64,000 nt of DNA from VRUE01 sp963728365. Lineage in GTDB: Bacteria; Actinomycetota; Thermoleophilia; Solirubrobacterales; 70-9. A program made the translations under genes and the position numbers. The notes under the pieces were generated by a model. It had not been told where the DNA came from. It worked only from the letters and a program-made list of their open reading frames with translations, and did not search any database. The stretch is taken from NCBI GenBank assembly GCA_963728365.1, contig CAVSJI010000001.1:1798001-1862000 (forward strand). Direction: 5' to 3'. Of this stretch, positions 25,946 to 34,986 are shown in pieces (position 1 is the stretch's first letter; every line of letters begins with the position of its first letter).

Positions 25946-27297
25946 TGCGCTGGCTGCTGCTCAAGGACCTGCAGATCCTGCGCCGCTCCCCGCTTCAGGC
26001 CTTCCTGCTCGTCGCCTACCCGGTGCTGATCGCGGTGCTGGTCGGCTTTGCGATCTCGCGAGCGCCGGAGAAGCCGCGCGTTGCCTTCCTCAACGAGATC
26101 CCCAGCGGCGCCCGGGTCAGCGTCGGCACCCAGCAGCTGCCGGACATCGGGATCGACGAAAGGATCTGCGGCCGGGTCGAGTGCGTGCGGGTCAAGAGCC
26201 GCGGCGAAGCAATCGACGAGGTGCGCTCGGGAGACGTCGTCGCTGCCCTGATCCTGCCCGCCAACCTCGTCGACCGCCTCAACTCGCTCTCCACGCCCAA
26301 CCCGCAGGTCCCGGAAGTCGAAGCGATCGTCAACGAAGACGACCCGCTCAAGGCGCGGATCGTCAACGACCGGCTCACCGCGCTGCTGACCGAAGCCAAT
26401 CTGGTGATCGCGCGCCGCATTGCCCACGAAGGCGGGCGCTTCGTCGGTCTCGTCGTCCACGGCGGGCAGCTAAAGGTCCTCGGCCAGGCGATCCCCTTTC
26501 TCGGGCTCGCCAACACGGCTCGCATCCTGCGTGCCGTGCGCGCCTCCCTCTCCCCCGGCCCGCTGCGCGACTCGCTCGACCAGGTGCTTCGCTTCACCGC
26601 GCTCACCCGCGGCAACCTGAGCGCCGCCGCGACCCTGCTCACCCGGCTCAGCCAGCCGATCGTCGCCGACAAGCAGGTGGTCAGCGCGTCCAGCCCGCCG
26701 CTCGAAGTCTTCGCGATCGCCGTCGCCGCGACCTTCACCCTCGCCTTCGTCGCAATCCTGCTGGTCGCCGGCTCGCTGGCCCTGGAGCGCGAGGAGAACG
26801 CCTTCGCGCGGCTGACCCGGGGGTTGGTCTCCCCGTCCGGCCTGTTGGCCGAGAAGGTCGCGCTGGGGGTCGTCGCCGGGCTCACCGTCACCCTCCTGAT
26901 GCTCGCCGGCCTCTCGCCGTTCGTTCCCCTGCACTGGAGCCGGATCGGGCTCTGGCTGATCGCGATCCTCGCTGGCGCGATCGGCCTCGGGGCGGCCGGC
27001 GCTGCCCTCGGGGCGGCGGCACGCGAGGTGCGTGCCGTCTCCCTACTCGCCTTCATGGTCACCCTGCCCCTCGCCTTCCTCGCCCTCGTCCCCTCCGGCA
27101 CGGTCGGCTCAGGCCTCTACGACGCGATCAAAGTCATCTCGGCCCTATTCCCATTCAAGCCCGCCCTCCAAGCGATCACGGGCGCCCTGGACTCGACGGG
27201 TCCGAGCATCGTGGCCCCTCTGGTCCACCTGCTCGCCCTCGCCGTCGCCTACGGCCTCCTCGCCCGCCTCGCCCTACGGCGTTTCACAGCCGTGTAA
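25945..27297 (+). CDS. ABC-2 type transporter permease
   Basis: 450 aa from ATG 25945. One N-terminal membrane helix (AFLLVAYPVLIAVLVGFAIS), an extracytoplasmic region of about 230 residues, and then five or six helices near the C-terminus (about 250-445). This is the ABC-2/YhaP-like layout of permeases exporting lipids, polysaccharides or antimicrobials. Encoded with the ATPase just upstream. The stop codon (27295-27297) touches the arm of a family A hairpin element. Confidence 0.9.
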   Translation: MRWLLLKDLQILRRSPLQAFLLVAYPVLIAVLVGFAISRAPEKPRVAFLNEIPSGARVSVGTQQLPDIGIDERICGRVECVRVKSRGEAIDEVRSGDVVAALILPANLVDRLNSLSTPNPQVPEVEAIVNEDDPLKARIVNDRLTALLTEANLVIARRIAHEGGRFVGLVVHGGQLKVLGQAIPFLGLANTARILRAVRASLSPGPLRDSLDQVLRFTALTRGNLSAAATLLTRLSQPIVADKQVVSASSPPLEVFAIAVAATFTLAFVAILLVAGSLALEREENAFARLTRGLVSPSGLLAEKVALGVVAGLTVTLLMLAGLSPFVPLHWSRIGLWLIAILAGAIGLGAAGAALGAAAREVRAVSLLAFMVTLPLAFLALVPSGTVGSGLYDAIKVISALFPFKPALQAITGALDSTGPSIVAPLVHLLALAVAYGLLARLALRRFTAV

Positions 27298-27409
27298 GAG
27301 CCGATCCGGAAGGGGTGGAACGTCTTGTACTTTTTCGTCGTGAGCGGCGGGCGCCAGCCAACTTCCGTTACACCGAAAAAGTTAAGTGGAACCCCTTCCG
27401 GATCGGCTC
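27298..27409. repeat. long-armed hairpin element, family A, copy 2
   Basis: A perfect 19-bp inverted repeat (27298-27316 with 27391-27409) surrounds GGAACGTCTTGTAC, TTTTTCG and, on the right, CGAAAAAG, TTAAGTGGA. The element fills the whole gap between two convergent genes: its left arm begins at the base after the permease TAA and its right arm ends inside the opposing gene's TGA. The inner loop (TCGTGAG...ACAC) matches copy 4, defining a subtype. Confidence 0.85.
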
Positions 27410-28094
27410 ACCCCGCAGCGAGCGGCCGTGCGGGTAGCTGCGCCGTTCGTTGCTGTGCCAATCCCGGGTCGGTGACGTTGCCGAGGATGAAGGTGTCCAT
27501 TGGCTCCTCCGGGCAGAGGTCGGAGCGCAGGCGCTCGAGGATCTGCGGCTCGCCCAGCTCGGCGAAGCGGCGCTCTTTGGCCGGCACAGCCACCAGGGCG
27601 ACCTCGGCGCCGTCGAGGAGCAGGCAGCCGTGGCGGCTCAGGTAGATCGAGACCTCGCCGATCGTCTCGCCGTGGGGCAGCTCGCAGCTGACGGGGTCAA
27701 GAGATACGAGGTCGTAGTTGGGCTCGGTGGCTGAGACCAACCGGAGTTGATCGGGAGTCAGATAGACGACCGCGACGCGCACCGCTGTGCCAGGGCTGCG
27801 TTGGAGCGTCGCCGGGATCGCTCCGTAGGGGGAGATGTGGGCCGAGTAGACGACGTCGAAGTCGTGCAGCCAGGCGGGTTCGACCAGCACCGGCTCGGGG
27901 CTCAGGGCGAGCTTGCGGGACAGCACTTCGGGGGAGCCGTTGGAGCCGTAGACGAGCAGCCCCGTGCGCTGGCAGCGGTCGATCTCGACCTCCTCGGGAT
28001 CGAGCGTCTTATGCCCGCGCTGCACGAAAGAACGCGCCGGAACCGCGTACGGATAGCGCATCGCGCGCTCGACAACTTCGCTTCCTTCGCTCAT
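27408..28094 (-). CDS. uncharacterised protein, possible gamma-glutamylcyclotransferase-like fold
   Basis: 228 aa, soluble. The segment GLLVYGSNGSPEVLSRKLA resembles the YGSN loop of the gamma-glutamylcyclotransferase (BtrG/AIG2-like) fold. HDFDVVYSAHISPYGAIPAT and ATEPNYDLVSL follow at plausible spacing. The catalytic Glu of that family cannot be placed with confidence, so function is open. Convergent with the ABC exporter, and its stop codon overlaps the arm of a family A element. Confidence 0.65.
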   Translation of the reverse strand: MSEGSEVVERAMRYPYAVPARSFVQRGHKTLDPEEVEIDRCQRTGLLVYGSNGSPEVLSRKLALSPEPVLVEPAWLHDFDVVYSAHISPYGAIPATLQRSPGTAVRVAVVYLTPDQLRLVSATEPNYDLVSLDPVSCELPHGETIGEVSIYLSRHGCLLLDGAEVALVAVPAKERRFAELGEPQILERLRSDLCPEEPMDTFILGNVTDPGLAQQRTAQLPARPLAAG

Positions 28095-28137
28095 GGTCGG
28101 TCCTCGGCGGCAATATCGCAGATAGGGTCAGGTCACC

Positions 28138-28911
28138 ATGAAGGTGCTCTTCATCGGCGACGTGGTCGGCGGCCCGGGCCGCCGTGGGCTGGCCGCGGCG
28201 ATGCCGCAGCTGCGCGAGCGTCACGCGCCGGACATGGTGATCGTCAACGGCGAGAACTCCGCGGGCGGCATGGGAATCACCGAGAAGACGGCCAAGGCGA
28301 TCTTCGAGGCCGGCGCCACCGTGATCACCAGCGGCAACCACGTCTACCGCCACCGCGAGGTCTACGGCTACCTCAACCGCAGCGACCGTGTCGTGAGGCC
28401 GGCCAACTATCCGTACGCCAACCCGGGCCGTGGCTACACCGTGGTCGAGGTGGACGGGCGTCGGGCGGGCGTGATCAACCTCAGCGGCGCCGTCGGCCTC
28501 AGGGTCGCCCGCTCGCCCTTCATCGAGGTCGACAGCATCCTCGAGAAGATCGAGTGCGACTTCGTGATCGTCGACTTCCACGCCGAGGTGACCAGCGAGA
28601 AGGTCGCCATGGGCTGGCACCTCGACGGCCGCGTCGCCGGCGTGCTCGGCACCCACACCCATGTGCCGACGGCGGACGCCCGGGTGCTTCCTCAGGGCAC
28701 GGCGTTCATCTCCGACGTGGGGATGACGGGGTCGCGGACGAGTGTGTTGGGGGTGAAGCCGGAGCTGGTGCTGGAGCAGATGATCACGCAGATGCCGGTC
28801 AAGTTCGAGACGGCCGAAGAGGACGTCTGGGTGATGGGTGCGGTGGTCACGGTCAACGACGCGGGGTTGGCTGACGCGATTGAGCCGGTGATGGTTCCGG
28901 CGCCCTTGTAG
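28138..28911 (+). CDS. YmdB-family metallophosphoesterase (TIGR00282 type)
   Basis: 257 aa, the family's normal length. Metal ligands follow the family plan: IGDVVGGPGR near the start, VNGENSAGG, TSGNHVYRH, DFHAEVTSEK and LGTHTHVPTAD. Bacillus YmdB hydrolyses cyclic nucleotides such as 2',3'-cAMP and affects biofilm and sporulation programmes. The physiological substrate here is unknown. The stop is followed 6 nt later by a family B hairpin element. Confidence 0.92.
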   Translation: MKVLFIGDVVGGPGRRGLAAAMPQLRERHAPDMVIVNGENSAGGMGITEKTAKAIFEAGATVITSGNHVYRHREVYGYLNRSDRVVRPANYPYANPGRGYTVVEVDGRRAGVINLSGAVGLRVARSPFIEVDSILEKIECDFVIVDFHAEVTSEKVAMGWHLDGRVAGVLGTHTHVPTADARVLPQGTAFISDVGMTGSRTSVLGVKPELVLEQMITQMPVKFETAEEDVWVMGAVVTVNDAGLADAIEPVMVPAPL

Positions 28912-28917
28912 CGGGGG

Positions 28918-29053
28918 GCGGTCGGGGGGTGCCTCTTGGAGATCCCACGCACCGCCCTGCGGGCGGTGCGAATTTGGTGTCGCCTTTCAGGCGACCTTCG
29001 GATCACTCTGCGGAGCCGCTTCGCGAGGATTCCAAGAGGCACCCCCCGACCGC
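28918..29053. repeat. long-armed hairpin element, family B, copy 1
   Basis: A perfect 23-bp inverted repeat (28918-28940 with 29031-29053) encloses a multi-hairpin core. CACGC is followed by stem CACCGCCC/GGGCGGTG, CGAATTTGG, stem GTCGCC/GGCGAC, and the constant ACTCTGCGGAGCCGCTTCGC with GAGGA. It lies between convergent genes. The minus-strand gene reads through the right half and uses a TGA in the core as its stop. Confidence 0.85.
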
Positions 29054-30612
29054 TTCTCAGGTTCGGAGGCGCAGATGGCGACCAAGAGCACTGGGTAGAA
29101 CCAGACTATGTAGAGGTAGAACCAGTGGTGCATCGTCAACTGGACGCCGATCAGCAGGGCGGCGCTTAGGGCTGCTAGTTGGAAGAGCTTCTTCTCCTTA
29201 GGGCGGAAGGCTAGGAGCAGCGCTAGAGCGCCAACTGCTGCCATCAGGGCGATCCGGACCGGCTCCAGAGCTGGGAGTTGGCCCCAGATGCTGAAGGGTG
29301 AATCTCTTCCCGCTTGGTAGGCGATCGTGCGGTTCCAGACGGTGTGCAGACCGGGATCGAGAGCCGGCCAGAGGACGACCAGGGCTGATGTCGCGATGAA
29401 CGCCAGGAGGAAAGAAGCTGACGCCCTCACTCTGGTCCCGATGCTCGTCAGCCAACCCCGTTGACCCGCGGGCCGACCGCGATACGTCGCGAGCATCGGG
29501 ACCAGCACCGCCGGGGCGAACTTTGCGAACGTCGCCAGGGCGGACATGACGCCCCTTGCCGCAGGTCTGGAGAGGACGACAAGGGTTGCTGTGAGTAGGA
29601 GCGCCACGAGGGTGTCGTTGGAGTTGGAGAGCAGGGCGTAGGCCGTGTAGGGGTAGGCGGCCCAGCCGAAGGCGAGGGTTGCGGCCAGCTTTCGCCCTTG
29701 CGGTCCTGGGCGGATTCGGCGACCCAGGAGGAGCAGGAGGGCAAAGGTGGCCAGGTCGAAGAGGACGGCGGCGGCGTGGGCGGCGGGGAGGTCGTTCCAG
29801 GTTCCGGACCAGGGCCAGATCCGCTCGAAGGGAACGTAGGCGTAGTAGTTGACCGGCCCGTAGGTGTCGCCCTGGGAGACGTCTTCGGGGAAGTTGGCGT
29901 AGACCGGCTCGCCGTGGGCGATGCGGCTCGCCCCCACCTCGCTCGCGTAGCCGACGTCGATCACACCCGAATCGGCCATATTGAGACCGACCCGGAAGCC
30001 GATCAGGAAGAGGGCGGCGACCAGCAGCCAGCTCGCTCGCCAGACCGGTCGCACCGGGGCGGCGCGGCCGCGCAGGCCGATCCACAGCGCGCGGCCGAAG
30101 AGGTAGGCCAGCGGCAGGTACTGCAGCGGGGCCGAGACGCCGATCTCCGCCCGGTTGAAGAAGAAGTTGGAGACGCCGAAGCCCAGCAGGACGAGCAGGT
30201 CGAGGTTGGCGATGCGGCGCAGCCGGCGCCAGTCGAGCAGGCCGAGCAGGAAGATCGCGCAGAGCGGCCCGAAGACGTAGGGGGCGTTGAGCTTGTGACC
30301 GAAGGCGCCCGGGTAGCCTCGCGCCATTTTCCACGCCACCTGATAGCCGGTCCAGGACTCGCGCACCTCGCCGCTCGCCGGGTCGACGATGACCAGGGCC
30401 ACCTCCCTGTCGTCGGCGAACCAGGCGACCTGCCACCTGCCTTCGACCTTGCTGGCGCTGTGGGTGAGCACCGTGTGCTCTTCCCGCTCGCGGATCACCT
30501 TCGGGTCGTGCGCGGCGATCCGGGTGGCTTCGGCGGCGCCAACCGGCGCGGCGGCGGAGGCGGCCGGAGCCGCGCAGGCGAAGATCAGGAGCGCGGCCGC
30601 CAGCCGTCGCAT
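28987..30612 (-). CDS. GT87-like (DUF2029) integral membrane glycosyltransferase
   Basis: 541 aa from ATG 30612 (ATGA overlap with the upstream gene). It has a signal-like N-terminus (LAAALLIFACAAPAASAA), an extracytoplasmic domain of about 85 residues, then about ten membrane helices. These include the loop with GVIDVGYASEVGASRIAHGE and PEDVSQGDTYGPVNYYAY, the first-loop acidic region of polyprenyl-phosphate-dependent GT-C mannosyltransferases. The acceptor is unknown. The last roughly 18 residues (SWNPREAAPQSDPKVA) are encoded by the family B element. Confidence 0.82.
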   Translation of the reverse strand: MRRLAAALLIFACAAPAASAAAPVGAAEATRIAAHDPKVIREREEHTVLTHSASKVEGRWQVAWFADDREVALVIVDPASGEVRESWTGYQVAWKMARGYPGAFGHKLNAPYVFGPLCAIFLLGLLDWRRLRRIANLDLLVLLGFGVSNFFFNRAEIGVSAPLQYLPLAYLFGRALWIGLRGRAAPVRPVWRASWLLVAALFLIGFRVGLNMADSGVIDVGYASEVGASRIAHGEPVYANFPEDVSQGDTYGPVNYYAYVPFERIWPWSGTWNDLPAAHAAAVLFDLATFALLLLLGRRIRPGPQGRKLAATLAFGWAAYPYTAYALLSNSNDTLVALLLTATLVVLSRPAARGVMSALATFAKFAPAVLVPMLATYRGRPAGQRGWLTSIGTRVRASASFLLAFIATSALVVLWPALDPGLHTVWNRTIAYQAGRDSPFSIWGQLPALEPVRIALMAAVGALALLLAFRPKEKKLFQLAALSAALLIGVQLTMHHWFYLYIVWFYPVLLVAICASEPEKRSGGASWNPREAAPQSDPKVA

Positions 30613-32138
30613 CAGCGCAACCCGAAGTGATCGAGCACGACCGGAGCGACGTCGCGCAGGGCCCACTGCTCGCGCTCGGCGGCGTCGGTGGGACCGCAGC
30701 CGACGAAGAGCAGCGGCCCGAGCGAATCGCCGGCGTGCAGGGCGCCGTGGCTGCCGCCGCCGGCGTGCGAGACGCCACCCCAGTCGACCGCCTCATACCC
30801 CGGCTCCAGCGAGAGGACGAAATCGCCGGCATGCGGCGCCCCGAGGGCCGCCCAGACCCGGGCGAGCGCATCGGGATAGGCCTTGCTGCGCAGCACGCCT
30901 CCCTCGACGGACGCCAAGAGAGCGTCGAGATCGCCCTCGACCTCCCAGCGCCCGCCGCGCGCGTCGGCGACCTGCGTCCCCGGCCTGAAGCGAATGCTGG
31001 CCGCGCCTCGTTCGACCACGGCTCGGGCGGAGGGGGGCGGCGGTCCCGGCTCGACTCGCGTCAGCGCCTCACCCTCCCCGCTCTCGAGCCGGCAGACGAG
31101 GTCGACTCCTTCGCAGGCGACGAGCACTTCCAGCACCCGCTCGGCGTCCGCCCGCTCGCCCTCTGCCGGCAGCAGGTACACGTGCGCGGCACGGCCGGTC
31201 GGACTGACCGCCAGCTGCGCCTGCTCGGGCCGTGACTCCGAGGGCTGCAGGACCGACCACTCGCGCGCAAGCAAATCGGCCAGCGGCAATCCCCGGCGCA
31301 CGGGCGTCTGAGCGTGGTCGGCGAGCAGGATCACACCGTGCTCGTCGAGGAAGCGGTCGAGCCCGCCCCCCGCCTCGACCACTTTTCCAAAGCAATGGTC
31401 AGCCTTGGCGATCGACTCGGCACTGGCCTCGGGGCCGTTGCGGTGCGAGTAGTTGTCGTTGTCGGGAAGCGAGAGCAGCAGCAGGTCGACGTCTCCGCCG
31501 GCGACGAGGTCGGCCGCGCAGCAGGCCGAGTAGCCGTCACGGGTTCCGGGGATCGAGGTCGGCTTGCAATCGACCCTGCGGCTTGCGTAGAGGTCGCCGT
31601 AGAAGAGCTCGGCCGGGCCCCAGGTGTGGTGGCGGAACTTGAGCCGGGTGGCCTCCACCGCGCGGCGCATCAGTCCCTCGAGCGAGACCTGATGGCGGTG
31701 GCGGCCACGGTAGATCAGGAAGGGAGTGCAGGCGGTGCGCAGACCGGCGTCGTCAAGCAGCTCAAACAGGGTCTCGGCATCGGGATCGAGGTGCGCCAGG
31801 TTCATGTTGTAGACGAGGTCGTAGAGAACCCGGAAGACCCCGAAGGCGCGGCTCGCCTCGAGCGAGGAGCCGTACTCGACGTAGCGCCGCTCGAGCCGGT
31901 GGTACCAGTTCATACCGCTGATCCCGTGCCCGTCGGCGGCCAGCCCGGTGGCGATCTCGGCGCTGGCGACCGGCGTCACCGAGGGGAAGCTGGAGACGCA
32001 ATCCGGGATCAGCGTGCCGCGCTCGAGCAGCGCCCCGAAGCTCGGCGTGCGCCCTTCGGCGACGGTCTGCTCGAGCATGTCGGTGCGCAGCGAGTCGACG
32101 TACGTAAGGATCAGCTTCTTGGGGGGCACGCCGGCCAA
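30612..32138 (-). CDS. alkaline-phosphatase-superfamily phosphodiesterase/pyrophosphatase-like enzyme
   Basis: 508 aa, TTG start (GTG 9 nt later is an alternative). Metal-site landmarks of the nucleotide pyrophosphatase/phosphodiesterase group: LTYVDSLRTDML, the nucleophile region SSFPSVTPVASAEIATG, DNDNYSHRNGPEA, LLADHAQTPV and a late HAGGGSHGALHAGD. No signal peptide, so probably cytoplasmic or substrate-channelled. It overlaps the GT87-like gene by 1-4 bp, suggesting both act on one glycan or lipid intermediate. Substrate not determinable. Confidence 0.85.
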   Translation of the reverse strand: MAGVPPKKLILTYVDSLRTDMLEQTVAEGRTPSFGALLERGTLIPDCVSSFPSVTPVASAEIATGLAADGHGISGMNWYHRLERRYVEYGSSLEASRAFGVFRVLYDLVYNMNLAHLDPDAETLFELLDDAGLRTACTPFLIYRGRHRHQVSLEGLMRRAVEATRLKFRHHTWGPAELFYGDLYASRRVDCKPTSIPGTRDGYSACCAADLVAGGDVDLLLLSLPDNDNYSHRNGPEASAESIAKADHCFGKVVEAGGGLDRFLDEHGVILLADHAQTPVRRGLPLADLLAREWSVLQPSESRPEQAQLAVSPTGRAAHVYLLPAEGERADAERVLEVLVACEGVDLVCRLESGEGEALTRVEPGPPPPSARAVVERGAASIRFRPGTQVADARGGRWEVEGDLDALLASVEGGVLRSKAYPDALARVWAALGAPHAGDFVLSLEPGYEAVDWGGVSHAGGGSHGALHAGDSLGPLLFVGCGPTDAAEREQWALRDVAPVVLDHFGLR

Positions 32139-32171
32139 TGATCGTCAACGGGCGGGGTGGGCCGTTCCCTT

Positions 32172-32600
32172 CTAACGCAGGACGCGTAGGCCGGCGTGCT
32201 TGCGCTGTGCTTTGCGGCGGCGTGACACGGCGAGCCAGGCCAGGGCTGCGAGCGCGAGGAGAGACGCCGGTGCGATCAGGATCGCTATGGCGAGGACGAC
32301 GAGCGCTGCCAGGGAGACGAGGAAGGCGAGGGCTCCTGAGCCGCCGCCCTCGCGCCGTCCCGCGCCGGCGACCACGTCGCTGACCACCACGCAGGCAAAG
32401 ACCGCGCCAACCAGGCAGAAGAAGGCGCCGGCGGCGGCACTGACGCCATCCGCAAGCAGGGCGCCGATCGCCAGGGCGATCACTGCGGCGAGGATCGTCA
32501 TCCGGCCGCGGGCAGCACCGTGCGTGCCGGTGGTGCCGGCAAGCATCCCGATCGCCAGCCCGATGCCGAGCTCAAAGCAGATACCGGAGAAAGATCCCAC
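32172..32600 (-). CDS. small integral membrane protein of unknown function
   Basis: 142 aa with four predicted membrane helices, Ala/Gly/Leu rich. It ends in a basic cytoplasmic tail (SRRRKAQRKHAGLRVLR). No conserved motif recognised. 33 bp upstream of the phosphodiesterase gene on the same strand and divergent from the aminotransferase. Confidence 0.6.
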   Translation of the reverse strand: MGSFSGICFELGIGLAIGMLAGTTGTHGAARGRMTILAAVIALAIGALLADGVSAAAGAFFCLVGAVFACVVVSDVVAGAGRREGGGSGALAFLVSLAALVVLAIAILIAPASLLALAALAWLAVSRRRKAQRKHAGLRVLR

Positions 32601-32653
32601 GCGGAAAACCTAGCTCCCCCGGCCGCTCGCTGCCGATCCGCCACACTATCCGC

Positions 32654-34063
32654 ATGACCGAGCCACCGCACCGGCGTCGCGCCCACGCCAGCAGCAGCGA
32701 CCTCGAGCGCTACGCGGGCCTCTTCGCCGAGCGCACTCGGGTGATGCGTTCCTCGGCGATGCGCGATCTGATGGCGATCACCGCCCGGCCCGAGGTGATC
32801 TCGCTGGCCGGTGGCTTGCCCGACACGTCGACCTTCCCGCCCAAGACCTTCGCCGCGCAGATGACCCGCATCGCGCAGGAGTCGGTGGCCGAGGCGCTGC
32901 AGTACGGCCCGACCGAGGGCTTCCGCGAGACGGTCGACTGCATCGTCGAGGTGATGGGAGCCGAGGGGATGCTTCCTGACCCCGAGGACGTGATCGTCAC
33001 CACCGGCGGCCAGCAGGCGATCGACCTGATCTGCAAGACGCTGGTCGATCCGGGCGACGCGGTGATCTGCGAGGCCCCCACCTATCCCGGCGCGATCCCC
33101 GTCTTCTGCAGCTACCAGGCCGACACGATCCAGATCGAGTGCGACGCCGAGGGGATGCGAATCGACGACCTCGAGGACACGCTCGAGCGGCTCGAGATCG
33201 AAGGGCGCCGACCGAAGTTCATCTACTCGGTGCCTACCTTCCAGAACCCGGCCGGGGTGACCATGAGCCTCGAGCGGCGGCGACGCCTGGTCGAGATCGC
33301 CCGCGCGCGCGAGCTGCTCGTCGTCGAGGACAACCCCTACGGCCTGCTGCGCTACGGCGGCGAGGCGTTGCCGCCGCTTTACCAGCTCGACGGTGGCGAC
33401 TTCGTGATCTACGTCGGCACCTTCTCGAAGATCCTCTCGCCGGGCATCCGCCTCGGCTGGGCGGTGACGCCGCCGCCGGTGATGGAGAAGGTCGTGCTCG
33501 GCAAGCAGGCCTCCGACCTCTGCACCTCGACCCTCACCCAGTACTTCGTCCGCGAGCACTTCGCCGGCGGCCGCTGGCGCGAGTACGTCGAGAGCGTCGG
33601 CGAGATCTACCGCGAGCGGCGCGATGCGATGCTCGCGGCGCTGGAGCGCTACTTCCCGGCCCAGGCAAGCTGGACCGAGCCCGAGGGCGGCCTCTTCGTC
33701 TGGGCGACCCTGCCCCCCTACATCGACACCAGCGACCTGCTCGCCAAGGCGCTGCGAGATGACGTCGCCTTCGTCCCCGGCCAGGCCGCCTACGTCGACG
33801 GCCGCGGGCGCAACTCGATGCGGCTCAACTTCTCCGCCGGCGATGAGCAGGAGATCCGCGAGGGCATCCGCCGCATCGGCAAGGTGATCGCCGAGCAGGT
33901 CGAGCTGTACGGGGCGTTGACCGGCCAGGCAGATCCGCATATGCCCGCAGGCGAAGCCGAGGACATGGGCGGAATCGACCCGTCGAATCCGTCTTCGTCC
34001 ATATCTGATTCCTCGAAGGCGGATTCGACGGTAGTTCCCTTCCGGAAGGCGGAGGGCGCTTGA
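32654..34063 (+). CDS. PLP-dependent class I/II aminotransferase (LysN/2-aminoadipate type)
   Basis: 469 aa, about 50 longer than usual because of a Ser/Asp-rich C-terminal tail. Landmarks: ISLAGGLPDTSTFPP, GGQQAIDLICKTL, FIYSVPTFQNPAGVT, VVEDNPYG, PLP-binding Lys in GTFSKILSPGIRLGW, and a C-terminal Arg in RNSMRLNFS. Members transaminate aromatic, branched-chain or aminoadipate substrates. Overlaps the downstream D-Ala-D-Ala-ligase-like gene by 4 bp (TTGA), suggesting that it supplies or recycles an amino acid for that ligase. Confidence 0.88.
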   Translation: MTEPPHRRRAHASSSDLERYAGLFAERTRVMRSSAMRDLMAITARPEVISLAGGLPDTSTFPPKTFAAQMTRIAQESVAEALQYGPTEGFRETVDCIVEVMGAEGMLPDPEDVIVTTGGQQAIDLICKTLVDPGDAVICEAPTYPGAIPVFCSYQADTIQIECDAEGMRIDDLEDTLERLEIEGRRPKFIYSVPTFQNPAGVTMSLERRRRLVEIARARELLVVEDNPYGLLRYGGEALPPLYQLDGGDFVIYVGTFSKILSPGIRLGWAVTPPPVMEKVVLGKQASDLCTSTLTQYFVREHFAGGRWREYVESVGEIYRERRDAMLAALERYFPAQASWTEPEGGLFVWATLPPYIDTSDLLAKALRDDVAFVPGQAAYVDGRGRNSMRLNFSAGDEQEIREGIRRIGKVIAEQVELYGALTGQADPHMPAGEAEDMGGIDPSNPSSSISDSSKADSTVVPFRKAEGA

Positions 34064-34986
34064 AGGTAGCCGTGCTCAAGGGCGGCCGCTCGCTCGAGCG
34101 GGGCGTCTCGCTGCGCTCCGGGGCGCGGGTCGAAGACGCGCTCGAGCGGCTCGGCCACGACGTCCTGGCCCTGGAGGCCGATGCGAACCTGGTCGAGCGC
34201 TTGAACCGCGAGCGGCCCGACGTCGCCTTCGTCGCCATGCACGGCCCGGGCGGTGAGGACGGGACCGCTCAGGAGCTGCTCGAGATCCTCGGCATCCCCT
34301 TCACCGGGCCCGGGGTTGCCGCCTGCGCGCGCTGCATCGACAAGGTCCTGGCCAAGCACGAGCTGCGCGGCGCCGGGGTCCCGACGCCCGACTGGTTCGC
34401 CTTCAACGAGACCGCCTTCCGCGAGCTGGGCGCAGCCGACGCGCTCGGTGCGCTCGAGGAGCGGCTCGGCTTCCCGCTCGTCGTCAAGCCGAGCCGCGGC
34501 GGGTCGTCGCTGGGGATCAAGTTCGCCGAGAACTGGTTCGACGTCCCCGAAGCCCTGGTCTCGGCTTTCTCCTACGACGATCGGGTGCTGCTCGAGCGCT
34601 TCGTGGACGGGCGTGAGCTGGCGGTCAGCGTCGTCGGCGACGAGGCGCTGCCGGTGGTCGAGGCGATCCCCCAGGAGGGCGACGCCTACGACTTCGAGGC
34701 GCGTTACGAGATCGGCCGCACCTCGTTCATCTGCCCGGCCGAGCTCAGCACCAAGGAGGCCAGGGCCGTCACCGAGGCCGCCCTGGCCGCCTACGAGGCG
34801 CTGGGCTGCTCGGGCTTCTCGCGGGTCGACCTGATCCTCGCCGCCGGCGGCCCGCAGGTGCTCGAGGTCAACGCGATCCCCGGCCTCACCGACACAAGCC
34901 TGCTCCCCCAGGCCGCCGAGGCCGCAGGCATGTCCTTCGAGCAGCTAGTAGAGAAGATCCTCGCCCTGGCGCTGGCGCACACCTAG
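34060..34986 (+). CDS. D-alanine-D-alanine ligase family ATP-grasp enzyme (paralogue 1)
   Basis: 308 aa, TTG start behind GGAGG, overlapping the aminotransferase stop. ATP-grasp ligase features: VLKGGRSLERGVSLRSG with the N-terminal Glu, AMHGPGGEDG, VVKPSRGGSSLGI, LERFVDGRELAVSV, and the Mg/substrate loop LEVNAIPGLTDTSLLPQ. It joins D-alanine units for peptidoglycan or a related dipeptide. A second paralogue sits at 61.4 kb in the cell-wall cluster. Its stop codon is the outermost part of a family A arm. Confidence 0.88.
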   Translation: MKVAVLKGGRSLERGVSLRSGARVEDALERLGHDVLALEADANLVERLNRERPDVAFVAMHGPGGEDGTAQELLEILGIPFTGPGVAACARCIDKVLAKHELRGAGVPTPDWFAFNETAFRELGAADALGALEERLGFPLVVKPSRGGSSLGIKFAENWFDVPEALVSAFSYDDRVLLERFVDGRELAVSVVGDEALPVVEAIPQEGDAYDFEARYEIGRTSFICPAELSTKEARAVTEAALAAYEALGCSGFSRVDLILAAGGPQVLEVNAIPGLTDTSLLPQAAEAAGMSFEQLVEKILALALAHT

